A DNA stretch of 64,000 nucleotides from Brevundimonas poindexterae (GCF_020524625.1 NZ_JAIVLL010000003.1:124001-188000), one strand, 5' to 3'. Counted from the first letter of the stretch, positions 17,436 to 27,015 are shown. The notes: a model not told the origin generated them from the letters alone. Program-made: numbers and translations.

Positions 17436-19208
17436 TTAGCCTTGGAGGGCACTCCGGCTGGCGGCGGCACCCGACAGCGGAAACAGAAGGTCGATGAAAC
17501 GCTCGGCCGTGGGCTGCGGTTCGTGATTGGCCAGACCCGGGCGCTCATTGGCCTCGATGAAGCGATAGTCCGGGCCCCGGTGGTCGGGCACCATCAGGTC
17601 GATGCCGGTCACCGAGATGTCGATGGCGCGCGCCGCCATCACAGCGGCGTTGATCAGGGCGGGGTGCACCTCGCCCGTGACGTCGTGGATGGTCCCGCCC
17701 AGATGGAGGTTGGCGGCCTTGCGGACCCGGACCGCCTCGCCCTCGGGCGCGATGTCGTCGAGCGTATAGCCGGCCTCGGCGAGGGTGCGCCGGGTCTCCG
17801 CGTCCAGCGGAATGCGGGATTCTCCGCCGGTCGCGGCCTCACGCCTGCGGCTCTGGTGCGCGATCAGGTCCCGCAGGCTCGAGCGGCCGTCGCCGACCAC
17901 GCGCGGCGGGCGGCGGATCGCGGCGGCCACGACCTTGAAGTCGATCACCACCAGGCGCAGGTCCTCCCCCGCGGCCTGTTCCTCGACCAGCACCTCAGGG
18001 CACAGGACGCGCGCTTCCTCGACGGCCGCCTCGACATCCTCAAGCGTCGTCAGGCCCACGGCTACGCCCTTGCCCTGTTCGCCTCGCGCGGGCTTGACCA
18101 CCAGGGCCGGATGCCGCTCCAGGCCGACCTTGAGCGCCTCCCGATCGTCGGGGTCGTAGCGCTGCGGCACAGCCAGCCCGGCGTGTTCGACGATGCGGCG
18201 GGTCATGCGCTTGTCGTCGCAGATGCTGAGGGCCACGGCCGAGGTCAGCTCCGACAGGCTCTCGCGACAGCGAATGGTGCGGCCGCCCCAGGTCATGCGG
18301 ACCAGCCCGCCCTCGGCGTCGATGATGTCGGTCGCAATGCCGCGCCTGCGCGCCTCATCGACAATTATCCGGGCATAGGGATTGAGATCGGCTGCCGGGT
18401 CCGGACCTTTGAACAGGGGCTCGTTGATCGGGTTCTTGCGCTTGACGCCGAAGAAGGAGACCCGCCGAAAGCCCAGCTTCTCGTAGAGGGCGATGGCCTG
18501 TTCGTTGTCGTGGATGACCGACAGATCCATATAGGCCAGCCCGCGCGTGCGGTAGTGCTCGGCCAGCCGCCGGACGAGGGCCTCTCCCACGCCCGGCTGG
18601 GTCGCCTGCGGATCGACTGCCAGACACCACAGCGACGAGCCTTCTTCCGGGTCGGAAAAGGCCTTCACATGATCGACGCCCGTGACGGTGCCGATGATGG
18701 CGCCGGTCGTTTCGTCCTCGGCGACGAAATAGGTGAGGGCCCGGTCGTCCTTGCGGGTGGTGAAGAAGTCGGGGCGGATCTGCACCATCCGCCGGGCGCC
18801 ATAGATGCGGTTGACCGCCTCGATATCGGCATCCGAGGCCAGCCGTCGCACGGCGAACCCGCGCGGCTGACGCCGCCCCGGCTGATAGGTGGCCAGATCC
18901 AGCCGGAAGGTGTGCGACGGGTCGAGGAACACCTCCTGCGGGGCCGAGGCCAGCAGGACGTGCGGATTGCGGACATAGAAGGCGATGTCGCGGCGATCCG
19001 GTCCCTCGGCCCTGAGGGCCTCGATCAGCGGCCCGGCCTCGGTAAACGTCTGGGCGAACAGCAACCGCCCCCAGCCCATGTCGAGCACGGCATCGGGGGT
19101 CATCTCGCGCTCGGCGCCACCGACCATGGGCTTCAGCCCCTCGTGGCGCATGCGCTTCAGACGGTGCGGCGCGGCGCGCGGCTTCTGGCGGGGTGCCTCA
19201 GACGCCAT
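17436..19208 (-). CDS. ngg: N-acetylglutaminylglutamine synthetase
   Basis: A 590-residue two-domain enzyme that makes the acetylated Gln-Gln dipeptide precursor of NAGGN. The N-terminal half has a GNAT acetyltransferase domain (about residues 115-260), with acetyl-CoA motif QPGVGEALVRRLAEH and the LYEKLGFRRV strand. The C-terminal half (about 290-580) is an ATP-grasp ligase with VVKPARGEQGKGVAVG as the nucleotide-binding loop and FIEANERPGL near the end. It overlaps the 3' end of asnO by 11 bp and is followed by the M42 peptidase. The three-gene order is diagnostic. Confidence 0.93.
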   Translation of the reverse strand: MASEAPRQKPRAAPHRLKRMRHEGLKPMVGGAEREMTPDAVLDMGWGRLLFAQTFTEAGPLIEALRAEGPDRRDIAFYVRNPHVLLASAPQEVFLDPSHTFRLDLATYQPGRRQPRGFAVRRLASDADIEAVNRIYGARRMVQIRPDFFTTRKDDRALTYFVAEDETTGAIIGTVTGVDHVKAFSDPEEGSSLWCLAVDPQATQPGVGEALVRRLAEHYRTRGLAYMDLSVIHDNEQAIALYEKLGFRRVSFFGVKRKNPINEPLFKGPDPAADLNPYARIIVDEARRRGIATDIIDAEGGLVRMTWGGRTIRCRESLSELTSAVALSICDDKRMTRRIVEHAGLAVPQRYDPDDREALKVGLERHPALVVKPARGEQGKGVAVGLTTLEDVEAAVEEARVLCPEVLVEEQAAGEDLRLVVIDFKVVAAAIRRPPRVVGDGRSSLRDLIAHQSRRREAATGGESRIPLDAETRRTLAEAGYTLDDIAPEGEAVRVRKAANLHLGGTIHDVTGEVHPALINAAVMAARAIDISVTGIDLMVPDHRGPDYRFIEANERPGLANHEPQPTAERFIDLLFPLSGAAASRSALQG

Positions 19209-20973
19209 GGGATTGCAGCCACATCTCGAGGACGGCCACTTGCCAGAGTTCCGATCCGCGCAGGGGGGTGATGTGGTCGCGCGGGGCGTCGAACAGGGTC
19301 TCGAGATAGGGTCGCTGGAACACGCCCCGTTCGCGGGCGGCCTGGCTGTTCAGGGCGTCACGGACCATCTCCAGATAGGGGCCGTCGATGTATTTGAGGG
19401 CCGGGACCGGGAAGTACCCCTTCTTTCGGTCGATGACCTCGGACGGAATGACCTGACGGGCGGCTTCCTTCAGCACACCCTTGCCGCCCTGGGACAGCTT
19501 GTGGTCCGGAGGGATGCGTCCCGCCAGTTCGACCAGTTCGTGGTCGAGGAAGGGCACCCGCGCCTCCAGCCCCCAGGCCATGGTCATATTGTCCACCCGC
19601 TTGACCGGGTCGTCGACCAGCATGACCTGGCTGTCGAGGCGCAGCGCCTTGTCGACCGGGGTCTCCGCGCCGGGCATGTCGAAATGGGCGCGCACGAGAT
19701 CGAGACTGGCGTCGCGATCCGGCAGCAGGTCCGGATTGACCTGGGTCCGAAGGGTGGCGTCGCTGCGGTCGAAGAAGGCCCCGGCATAGGTCGAGACCGG
19801 ATCGGTCGTGTCCAGCATCGGCGGGTACCAGTGATAGCCGCCGAAGACCTCGTCCGCGCCCTGGCCGGACTGAACCACCTTGATGTGCTTCGCGACCTCC
19901 TGACTGAGCAGGTAGAAGCCGACGTTGTCATAGCTGACCATCGGCTCCGACATGGCGCCGATGGTGACGGGCAGGGCGGCCATGAGCCGGTCGTGGGGCA
20001 CGAAGATCTGATGGTGATCGGTGCCGTAATGGTTCGCGATCAGGTCGGAATAGACGAACTCGTCACCCTTTTCCTGATTGGCGGCCTCGAAGCCGACCGA
20101 GAAGGTCTGCAGACCCGTCTGGCCCAGCTCGGCCAGCAGGCCGACGACGAGGCTGGAGTCGACGCCGCCAGACAGCAGCACGCCCACCGGCACATCGGCG
20201 ACCATGCGGCGTTTCACGGCGACGCGCAGCGCCTCCAGCACCTGGTCACGCCAGTCGTTGGCCGAGAGGCTGGCATCCTCTGCGCGGCGGACATTCTGCG
20301 GCGCCCAGTACAGTCGGTCGCGGGACGTGCCGTCGGCCTCGAAGATGCGCAGGGTGGCCGGGGGAAGCTTGCGCACGCCCGTCAGGATGGTGTGGGGCGG
20401 CGGCACCACGGCGTGGAAGGTCATATAGTGGTGCAGGCCGACCGGATCGATCGCGGTATCCACATCGCCGCCCGCCAGCAGTGACGGCAGGCTGGAGGCG
20501 AAGCGCAGGCGCTTGCCTCTTTGCGACAGATACAGCGGCTTGATGCCGAACCGGTCGCGGCCCATCACCACGCGGCCGCTGTCGCGTTCATGGATGACGA
20601 AGGCGAACATGCCGTGGAAACGATCGACGCAGGCCTCGCCCCAGGCGTGCCAGGCCTTGAGGATCACCTCGCTGTCGCCCTCCGAGAAGAAGCGATAGCC
20701 CATGCCCTGCAACTCGGCGCGCAGTTCGGGATAGTTATAGATACAGCCATTGAAAACCATCATCAGGCCGAGGTCGGCATCGACCATCGGCTGTTGGGCC
20801 TTGTCGCTGAGATCGATGATTTTCAGACGCCTGTGGCCGAAGGCGACGGGCCCTCTGGCCACCACCCCGCTGCCATCGGGGCCCCGGGGTGACAGCGCGC
20901 CGGTCATCCGCTCTACTGCGGAAAGATCCGCTGTCTGTCCGTCAAAATTGATCTCGCCACTCAGTCCACACAT
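19198..20973 (-). CDS. asnO: N-acetylglutaminylglutamine amidotransferase (asparagine synthetase-like)
   Basis: A 591-residue protein with a class II glutamine amidotransferase domain (catalytic Cys2 in MCGLSGEI, residues 1 to about 200) and an asparagine-synthetase ATP-pyrophosphatase domain. The PP-loop SGGVDSS is near residues 264-270. In the NAGGN pathway it amidates the acetylated dipeptide to the final osmoprotectant. It is the first gene of the operon, and a 19-bp dyad (21050-21068) lies about 77 bp upstream. Ordinary asparagine synthetase is the alternative, but the adjacent ngg and M42 genes settle the call. Confidence 0.93.
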   Translation of the reverse strand: MCGLSGEINFDGQTADLSAVERMTGALSPRGPDGSGVVARGPVAFGHRRLKIIDLSDKAQQPMVDADLGLMMVFNGCIYNYPELRAELQGMGYRFFSEGDSEVILKAWHAWGEACVDRFHGMFAFVIHERDSGRVVMGRDRFGIKPLYLSQRGKRLRFASSLPSLLAGGDVDTAIDPVGLHHYMTFHAVVPPPHTILTGVRKLPPATLRIFEADGTSRDRLYWAPQNVRRAEDASLSANDWRDQVLEALRVAVKRRMVADVPVGVLLSGGVDSSLVVGLLAELGQTGLQTFSVGFEAANQEKGDEFVYSDLIANHYGTDHHQIFVPHDRLMAALPVTIGAMSEPMVSYDNVGFYLLSQEVAKHIKVVQSGQGADEVFGGYHWYPPMLDTTDPVSTYAGAFFDRSDATLRTQVNPDLLPDRDASLDLVRAHFDMPGAETPVDKALRLDSQVMLVDDPVKRVDNMTMAWGLEARVPFLDHELVELAGRIPPDHKLSQGGKGVLKEAARQVIPSEVIDRKKGYFPVPALKYIDGPYLEMVRDALNSQAARERGVFQRPYLETLFDAPRDHITPLRGSELWQVAVLEMWLQSHGV

Positions 20974-21049
20974 GGGCTGGTCCGGAACCTCGCGTCTCAG
21001 TTGGAAACAGGGGGCGCGATGTCGCCCGCACCCAAGCTTAACCGCTGCG

Positions 21050-21068
21050 GACCGGAACCGTTCCGGTC
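21050..21068. promoter_or_regulatory. 19-bp dyad upstream of the NAGGN operon
   Basis: GACCGGAAC and GTTCCGGTC flank a single C, giving a near-perfect palindrome. It overlaps the stop codon of the small gene at 21067 and lies 77 bp upstream of asnO, so it could be an operator. The one-base spacer and lack of a T-tract argue against a terminator. Confidence 0.4.
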
Positions 21069-21264
21069 AGGTCTTGCGCGTGCCGGATCGCTGGCGTGCC
21101 CAGGCGGCGGTGGCCAGGGCGAGACCGCCAGCCAGCAGGGCGGCGCCAAGGCCATCCCAGAGGCCATCGCCCAGCAGGGCGCCGACCAGTCCGATCAGGC
21201 TGACGACCCCGATCAGAAGGGGCAGCCGAAAGATGCGCCACAGGCCCTGATCGCGCGGGCTCAT
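21067..21264 (-). CDS. Small membrane protein after the PepSY gene
   Basis: A 65-residue protein with two hydrophobic helices (about residues 12-31 and 35-53) and a basic C-terminus. Its ATG at 21264 overlaps the TGA of the PepSY gene as ATGA, so the two are translationally coupled. This makes it the last gene of the receptor-PepSY unit. The function is unknown. An upstream in-frame ATG at 21291 would lie inside the PepSY gene and is less likely. Confidence 0.65.
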   Translation of the reverse strand: MSPRDQGLWRIFRLPLLIGVVSLIGLVGALLGDGLWDGLGAALLAGGLALATAAWARQRSGTRKT

Positions 21265-22349
21265 CGGGCGCGCCTCCGCCGGACAATCCACAGATAGAGG
21301 CCGCTGCCGAGAATGACGATGGTGATCAGGTCCAGCACGGCCCAGACGATCTTGAGACCCAGCCCGCCATAGTCCCCGAAATGCAACGGCTGCGACAGGG
21401 ACAGCGCCTTCACATACCAGGGCATGGGGGCCACGGCGGCCAGTTCGCCGGTGCGGGCGTCGATCAGGGCCGGTGTGATCAGATGGGTCGTGACGGGCGT
21501 GTCCCCGTGGAAGAAGACGGCATAGTGGTTGTCGGTGGAATAGTCCGAGCCGGGGAAGGCGACGAACTGCAGGGTCATGCCCGGCAGGGCCTCGCGGGCG
21601 CGGTTGACGGCGGCATCGAGCGAGGCGCGTTCATCCAGGGCGACCGGCCCGTCATAGGCCGCCGCGAGATCGGCAAGGGCCGTGTCCTTCCAGTGCGCGA
21701 TGATCGGCACGGCCAGGGTGTTGACCACGCCGGTCGCCCCCACGACCACCACCCAGGCCACGGTGACGATCCCCAGCAGATTGTGCCAGTCCAGCCAGCG
21801 GGTGCGTGCCGAGCGTTCGGCCCGGACGGTGCCGAACGGCAGCCGCCGCATGAAGGGGGCGTAGAGCACCACGCCCGATACCACGGCCACCAGCAGCATC
21901 AGCCCCATGAGGCCGAGGAACAGCATTCCGCCCAGACCCAGGAACAGGTCGGTGTGGAGCTGCAGGATGAACTCCATGACCGGGTGGCCGGCGACAAGGG
22001 GCGCTGCCTCGCCGCTGGTCTGGTCGATCGGCTGGAAATTATAGGCCCCGGCCGGCGCGTCGGGCGCGCGGCTGGTGACGTTCACGACCGGGCGGTCGGT
22101 GTCGAAACTCATGAAGGTCGGCACGTCCCCCGGATGGCGCGCGAGGGCGGCGTCCAGAACCTGGTCAAGGTCCAGTCGCCGCCCGTCCGCATGGGTCGGG
22201 CTCCAGTCCTGATGCAGCAGGACCTCGTCGATCTCGTGGGCGAACACCAGGGGCAGTCCCGTGACGCAGAGCATCAACAGGAACACCGTCGAGATCAGGC
22301 TCGACCAGGTGTGAACCCGGGACCAGGCGCGGACCGTGCCGGACCGCAT
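21261..22349 (-). CDS. PepSY-associated transmembrane protein, iron uptake related
   Basis: A 362-residue inner-membrane protein of the PepSY_TM family. Helices lie near residues 13-35, 143-170, 190-212 and the C-terminus (IVWAVLDLITIVILGSGLYL), with periplasmic PepSY-like regions between. Members next to TonB-dependent siderophore receptors act as, or resemble, inner-membrane ferric-siderophore reductases. It starts 5 bp after the receptor gene, so the two are co-transcribed. Conserved histidines such as HTWSS, WHNLLG and QLHTD could bind haem or iron. Confidence 0.88.
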   Translation of the reverse strand: MRSGTVRAWSRVHTWSSLISTVFLLMLCVTGLPLVFAHEIDEVLLHQDWSPTHADGRRLDLDQVLDAALARHPGDVPTFMSFDTDRPVVNVTSRAPDAPAGAYNFQPIDQTSGEAAPLVAGHPVMEFILQLHTDLFLGLGGMLFLGLMGLMLLVAVVSGVVLYAPFMRRLPFGTVRAERSARTRWLDWHNLLGIVTVAWVVVVGATGVVNTLAVPIIAHWKDTALADLAAAYDGPVALDERASLDAAVNRAREALPGMTLQFVAFPGSDYSTDNHYAVFFHGDTPVTTHLITPALIDARTGELAAVAPMPWYVKALSLSQPLHFGDYGGLGLKIVWAVLDLITIVILGSGLYLWIVRRRRAR

Positions 22350-22354
22350 CCGCC

Positions 22355-24523
22355 TCAGAAGTCCGCCGACAGCGAGACGCTGACCGTGCGCGGGGCGCCG
22401 AGGCTCAGATAGTTGGCACCCGGATAGCCGCCGACGGCCACCCAGTGATCCTCATCAGCCAGGTTCTCGACCCGCGCCCGCAGGGTCAGCGGCCGACCGG
22501 CCGCCTCGAAGCCATAGCGCACGCCGGCGTCGAAGCGCGTCCAGGAGTCAAGCGTCACCGTATTGGCGGCATTGGCGTATTGCTCGCCCGTGTGCACCGC
22601 CCGGGCCTCGACGGTCAGGCCGGGCAGGGCAGGGACGTCCCATTCGACATTGGCGTTGAGCTGGAACTCCGGGACACCGATGGGGGCCATGCCGTCCATG
22701 GCGCCACCCGCCGTCCGGGTCAGTTCGGCATCGATCAGCGTCCAGCCGCCCAGCACGCGCAGGCCGTCGACCGGTTCACCGAACACGGTCAGCTCCAGGC
22801 CCTGGTTCCGCTGCTCGCCGTTGGCAGCAAAGACGTTGTTGTCGACGAAGGCGCTGGGCAGCGTCAGGCGGAACAGGCTGACCGTGCCGCCGTACCGGCC
22901 CAGGTCGAACTTGGCACCGACCTCGGCCTGCTCGCCGCGGAAGGGAGACAGGACTTCGCCCGCATTGGTGACCGGCACGCCGCCGGTGACCGCCGGGGCC
23001 GTCTGGCCGGGCGTCAGGGATTCGGCATAGTTGGCGTAGAAGGACACCCGCTCATCGGGGCGATAGACGAGGGCGAAGGCCGGGGTGGTCGCGTCCCCCT
23101 CGTATCCCGAGGTGAAGGCGCCGGTGTTGTAGTCATACGACCGCGTCTCAATCGACTGGTAGCGCACCCCGACGGTGGCCAGCAGGCGACCGTCCATGAA
23201 GGACAGGCGGTCGGCGATCGCGACACTGCTGTTCTCGACGCGCTCGGTGACATTCGGATTGTCCAGTGTGCCGCCGACGAAGAAGTCCGGCGTGGGCGGC
23301 GTTACATCCACCGGTGCATAGAGATCGCTGGCGAAACCGGCGAAGTTCGAGAAGGCATAGGCGTTCTCGGAGCGCGACCGCACGGTCGAGGCCGAGGCGA
23401 CCAGTCGGTGGTCGACGGGGCCGGTCGAGACATCGGCGCGCAGGCCGATGTCGCCCGAGACGATCTGGTCCTCGCGGACATTGTCGAAGCGATAGGCGCT
23501 GAGCGTGCCGTCGGGCTGGGCCGTGGGATTGGCCAGCACATTCTGCTCCTTGCCCTGACGCCCGCCGATCGCGGCCCAGGCCGAGACGGTGTTGCTGAGG
23601 TCGAACTCACCACGCGCCACGCCGAACAGCTGGCGCTCATCGGTATAGGTCCAGGGCTGTGCGAAATTGCTGTCGGCCGCCGGCGGGGCGGGGATGGCGC
23701 CGGCCGGGGTCACCGTCGGACGGGGCGCATCGATGTGGTGGTCCTGCCAGCCGATATCTGCCGAGAAGCGCGCGCCGTCACCCCGGCGATCCAGACCCAG
23801 ACCGATGACACTGAGCTGGCGATCCTGATCCTCGATACCGGTCTCGCCGTCACGACGCGCCAGGTTGAGGCGCAGGCCGTATTCATTTTCGAGGCCAAAG
23901 CGGCGCGAGACGTCGGCCGCCAGATAGGTCTCGCCGCCCCCCTCCAGACCGGCGGTCAGGCGGGTCAGGGGCTCACTGCCCGCCCGCTTCGGCATCAGGT
24001 TAAAGGCCCCGCCCACGCCGCTGCCGCCGGGGGCCGCGCCGTTCAGGAAGGCCGTGGCGCCGTGGAACACCTCGACGCGCTCGAGGAATTCGGCGGCCAC
24101 GAATTGGCGCGGCAGCACGCCGTACAGACCGTTGTAGGTCATGTCGTCCGAATAGACCGGGAAGCCGCGGATAACATACAGCTCCTGGAAGTTGCCGAAA
24201 CCCTTCGAGACCCGCACGACGGGGTCGTTCTGCAGGACGTCACCGACACTGCGGGCCTGCTGGTTGCGGGCCAGTTCCTCGGTGTAGGCGGTGAAGGCGA
24301 AGGGGGTCTCCATCAGGTCCATGGCCCCGAACAGGCCCACGCGGGCCCCCGTGGCGACCTGACCCCCGGCATAGGCTGGCGGCACCGTGACCTGCGAGCC
24401 GGTCACCACAATGTCGTCCACCCGGGTCTCCTGCGGGTCGGCCTGCTGGGCGAGGGCGGGCAGGGCCGGCGCCAGGGCGACCAGGGCGACAGACGACAGT
24501 AGGGCAAGACCACGCGGGGACAC
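22355..24523 (-). CDS. TonB-dependent siderophore receptor
   Basis: A 722-residue outer-membrane receptor importing ferric siderophores with TonB energy. A signal peptide (about residues 1-24, ending in PALAQQ) is followed by a TonB box-like DDIVVTGS, a plug domain (RSVGDVLQNDPVVRV, ELYVIRGF, GAAPGGSGVGGAFNLM), and a 22-strand-type barrel ending in phenylalanine (VSLSADF). The start is a GTG at 24523, with GGAG seven bases upstream and the signal peptide immediately after. It precedes the PepSY gene by 5 bp. The siderophore is not predictable, though the plug resembles hydroxamate-receptor types. Confidence 0.93.
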   Translation of the reverse strand: MSPRGLALLSSVALVALAPALPALAQQADPQETRVDDIVVTGSQVTVPPAYAGGQVATGARVGLFGAMDLMETPFAFTAYTEELARNQQARSVGDVLQNDPVVRVSKGFGNFQELYVIRGFPVYSDDMTYNGLYGVLPRQFVAAEFLERVEVFHGATAFLNGAAPGGSGVGGAFNLMPKRAGSEPLTRLTAGLEGGGETYLAADVSRRFGLENEYGLRLNLARRDGETGIEDQDRQLSVIGLGLDRRGDGARFSADIGWQDHHIDAPRPTVTPAGAIPAPPAADSNFAQPWTYTDERQLFGVARGEFDLSNTVSAWAAIGGRQGKEQNVLANPTAQPDGTLSAYRFDNVREDQIVSGDIGLRADVSTGPVDHRLVASASTVRSRSENAYAFSNFAGFASDLYAPVDVTPPTPDFFVGGTLDNPNVTERVENSSVAIADRLSFMDGRLLATVGVRYQSIETRSYDYNTGAFTSGYEGDATTPAFALVYRPDERVSFYANYAESLTPGQTAPAVTGGVPVTNAGEVLSPFRGEQAEVGAKFDLGRYGGTVSLFRLTLPSAFVDNNVFAANGEQRNQGLELTVFGEPVDGLRVLGGWTLIDAELTRTAGGAMDGMAPIGVPEFQLNANVEWDVPALPGLTVEARAVHTGEQYANAANTVTLDSWTRFDAGVRYGFEAAGRPLTLRARVENLADEDHWVAVGGYPGANYLSLGAPRTVSVSLSADF

Positions 24524-24535
24524 GACGTTACTCCA

Positions 24536-24560
24536 GTGCAAATAAGAATGCGTCGCAATA
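24536..24560. promoter_or_regulatory. Possible Fur-type operator
   Basis: The A/T-rich TGCAAATAAGAATGCGTCGC stretch and its continuation lie directly upstream of the siderophore receptor start. Position and composition suggest an iron-responsive site, but the match to a Fur consensus is weak. Confidence 0.28.
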
Positions 24561-24710
24561 CAGAGCCGGTCAGGGGTGCGCAAGAGGGCGGACATCTGGT
24601 CGCATCCCGACCGGCAGGGCGGGGCTGCCACAACAGGGCCTCGCGCATGTCCAAGATGTAACTTGCGGGTGCGGGCGGGCGTGCTAGTCGCGGGCAAAGC
24701 CGTCCGGCGC

Positions 24711-24724
24711 CTGACGCCCGTCAG
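24711..24724. promoter_or_regulatory. Short dyad in the divergent receptor intergenic region
   Basis: CTGACG-CC-CGTCAG is a perfect 6-bp-arm dyad, 46 bp upstream of the second TonB receptor ATG and in the same intergenic region as the siderophore receptor promoter. An operator is possible; the regulator is not identifiable. Confidence 0.25.
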
Positions 24725-24769
24725 ACTGCATTGAACGGCATAAATTTTCTCTCTCGGACAGGCTCCTCC

Positions 24770-26992
24770 ATGTCGAACCGCAAGCTGTTGATGGCGACCG
24801 CCCTGATTTTCGGCGGCACCCTGTGTCTGTCGGTCACACCCGCGCTGGCCCAGGACGCCGAGCAGGATCCGCCGGCGGCCACTGACGAGGAGGAGGCGGC
24901 GGACGAGGACTCGACCGAGGTCGATGAAGTTGTCGTCACGGCAGCTCGCCCGGATATCATCACAGCCGCTGACCGGATGATCTACAACGTCACCAACGAC
25001 GTTCAGGCCCAGACCGGCTCGGTCGCCGACGTGCTGCGCAACGTCCCCGGCGTCGAGGTCGACCTGCAGGGCAATGTCAGCCTGCGCGGCGACGGCAATG
25101 TCACCATTCTGGTCGATGGGCGCCCGTCGGCCATGCTGCGCGGCGCCTCGCGCGCCGATGTGCTGCAGGCCATGTCGGGCAGCCAGATCGAGCGCGTCGA
25201 GGTGATCACCAACCCGTCGGCCGCCTTCAGCCCCGAGGGGAGTGGCGGCGTGATCAACCTCGTGACCAAGAGCACCCGGCCTGCAGTTACCTCGGTCGGC
25301 GTGCGCGCTTCGTGGGACGGCGGCGAGCGGGGCAATCTGTCGCTGAGCGGCAGCCGCACGAACAACGGCCTGACCCTCTCGGGCGACATCGGCCTGCGCC
25401 ACAACGTCAGCGACTTCGAAAGCGAGTCCGTGCGTCTGCGCCCGGGCGCCACACCGGCGACGACTATCACCGAAGAGAGCCTCTCGAACGGCGAGAACAC
25501 CAACACCTTCGGCAATGCGCGCCTGGGCGCCGACTATGATCTGAATGAACGCGACCGGATCAGCGGCGAGCTGAGCTACCGGGCCATCGACGTCGAGAAC
25601 GACAACATCCAGATCTTTGAGCGCGCGGACGGCAACGGCACGGTCAGCGACCGCTATCAGCGTGTCCAGACCGGGGGCTTCTCGAACAACAATGTCGGCG
25701 GTCGCCTGTCATGGCGTCGCAAGTTCGAAGGCGACCAGCACGAACTGGCCGCGGATTTCGAGATCGACTCCAGCGAGTCCGAGCGCGATCTGGACCTTAT
25801 CTCGACGACCCAGGTGGGCGGCGAGCCCGACTTCCTGCAGCGGACCGACAACGAGCAGCAGCGTGACGCCTATGGCTTCAAGCTCGATTACACCCGCCCC
25901 ATGGGCGAGCGTCGCCTGCTCAAGATCGGCTACGAGGGCGATCTGGGCCAGGACTCGTTCGACTCCTTCGGTGCCCGCGGCGCGGATGAGGCCAGCCTTG
26001 CACCGGTCGCAGCCCTGACGAACCAGTTCGATTACGAGGAGTGGATCCACGCCGTCTACGCCACCTATGAGCGCCCCTTCGGCGATCTGGATGTGCAGGC
26101 CGGCCTGCGCATCGAACAGGTGGACTTCACCCTCGACCAGATCACGGACTCGATCACCGTCGAGCGCGACTATCTGAAGGCCTATCCGACCCTGAACTTC
26201 GGCTATCAGCTGACCGACAGCCAGCGTCTGCGTGGGGGCTACAGTCGCCGGATCAGCCGCCCGTCGCCCCAGGACCTGAATCCCTACACCGTCTACATCG
26301 ACCCGCAGAACCTGCGCCGGGGCAACCCCGATCTCGACCCGGAGATCACCGACTCGTTCGAGCTGGGCTGGCAGATGCGCCAGGGCCAGACCTTCTACTC
26401 TGTCACCGCCTTCTACCGGGACAGCAGCGGCGGGGTGACGGATGTCTCGCAGGACATCGGCGGCGGCGTGGTGCTGACCACCCGCGAGAACCTGGGCGAG
26501 AGCCAGCGCACCGGCGTCGAGTTCATTGTCAACGGGAAGCTGGGCAGCAAGGTCACCTACAACGCCTCGGGCACGGTGTTCCGCAACGACATCTATGTCC
26601 CGGGTATCGCCGGCGGCATCGACCGCAGCGGCACCAGCGGCACGGCGCGCGCCTCGATCAACTGGCAGCCGACCGAGACCGACTTCTTCCAGCTGAACGG
26701 CTTCTATGTCGGTGAGCAGATCCAGGCCCAGAGCGAGCGCGGCGCGTTCGGCATGCTGAACATCGGCTATCGGCACAAGTTCACCGACACCTTCAGCATG
26801 GTGCTGACGGGCACCAACATCCTGGACACCGCCGAGATCGACGGCTTTACCGAGACGCCGGACTTCCAGGACCGCAGCCGGGTCAAGTTCATGAAGCCGA
26901 CCTGGTATATCGGCCTGACCTATTCGTTCGGCAGCAGCCCGCGCCGGCAGGAACCCGCCTTCGACTTCGGCGCCCCCAGCATCCCGCAATAG
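24770..26992 (+). CDS. TonB-dependent receptor, outer-membrane beta-barrel family
   Basis: A 740-residue receptor with signal peptide (KLLMATALIFGGTLCLSVTP, cleavage after ALAQ), an acidic linker, a TonB box-like VDEVVVTAARPD, a plug domain (GSVADVLRNVPGVEVD, VTILVDGRPSAML, EVITNPSAAFSPEGSGGVIN) and a long barrel. It belongs to the outer-membrane beta-barrel subgroup, distinct from the siderophore receptor it diverges from, so its substrate may differ. ATG 24770 is preferred over 24731 because the signal peptide starts there. A strong terminator follows at 27016. Confidence 0.9.
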   Translation: MSNRKLLMATALIFGGTLCLSVTPALAQDAEQDPPAATDEEEAADEDSTEVDEVVVTAARPDIITAADRMIYNVTNDVQAQTGSVADVLRNVPGVEVDLQGNVSLRGDGNVTILVDGRPSAMLRGASRADVLQAMSGSQIERVEVITNPSAAFSPEGSGGVINLVTKSTRPAVTSVGVRASWDGGERGNLSLSGSRTNNGLTLSGDIGLRHNVSDFESESVRLRPGATPATTITEESLSNGENTNTFGNARLGADYDLNERDRISGELSYRAIDVENDNIQIFERADGNGTVSDRYQRVQTGGFSNNNVGGRLSWRRKFEGDQHELAADFEIDSSESERDLDLISTTQVGGEPDFLQRTDNEQQRDAYGFKLDYTRPMGERRLLKIGYEGDLGQDSFDSFGARGADEASLAPVAALTNQFDYEEWIHAVYATYERPFGDLDVQAGLRIEQVDFTLDQITDSITVERDYLKAYPTLNFGYQLTDSQRLRGGYSRRISRPSPQDLNPYTVYIDPQNLRRGNPDLDPEITDSFELGWQMRQGQTFYSVTAFYRDSSGGVTDVSQDIGGGVVLTTRENLGESQRTGVEFIVNGKLGSKVTYNASGTVFRNDIYVPGIAGGIDRSGTSGTARASINWQPTETDFFQLNGFYVGEQIQAQSERGAFGMLNIGYRHKFTDTFSMVLTGTNILDTAEIDGFTETPDFQDRSRVKFMKPTWYIGLTYSFGSSPRRQEPAFDFGAPSIPQ

Positions 26993-27015
26993 CGCGCCCC
27001 AAACGACCAACGACA

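Noticed and set aside
24524..25402. Upstream extension of the siderophore receptor frame
   Set aside because: The extension has no family features and is antisense to the second receptor; a GTG with ribosome site and signal peptide at 24523 explains the start.
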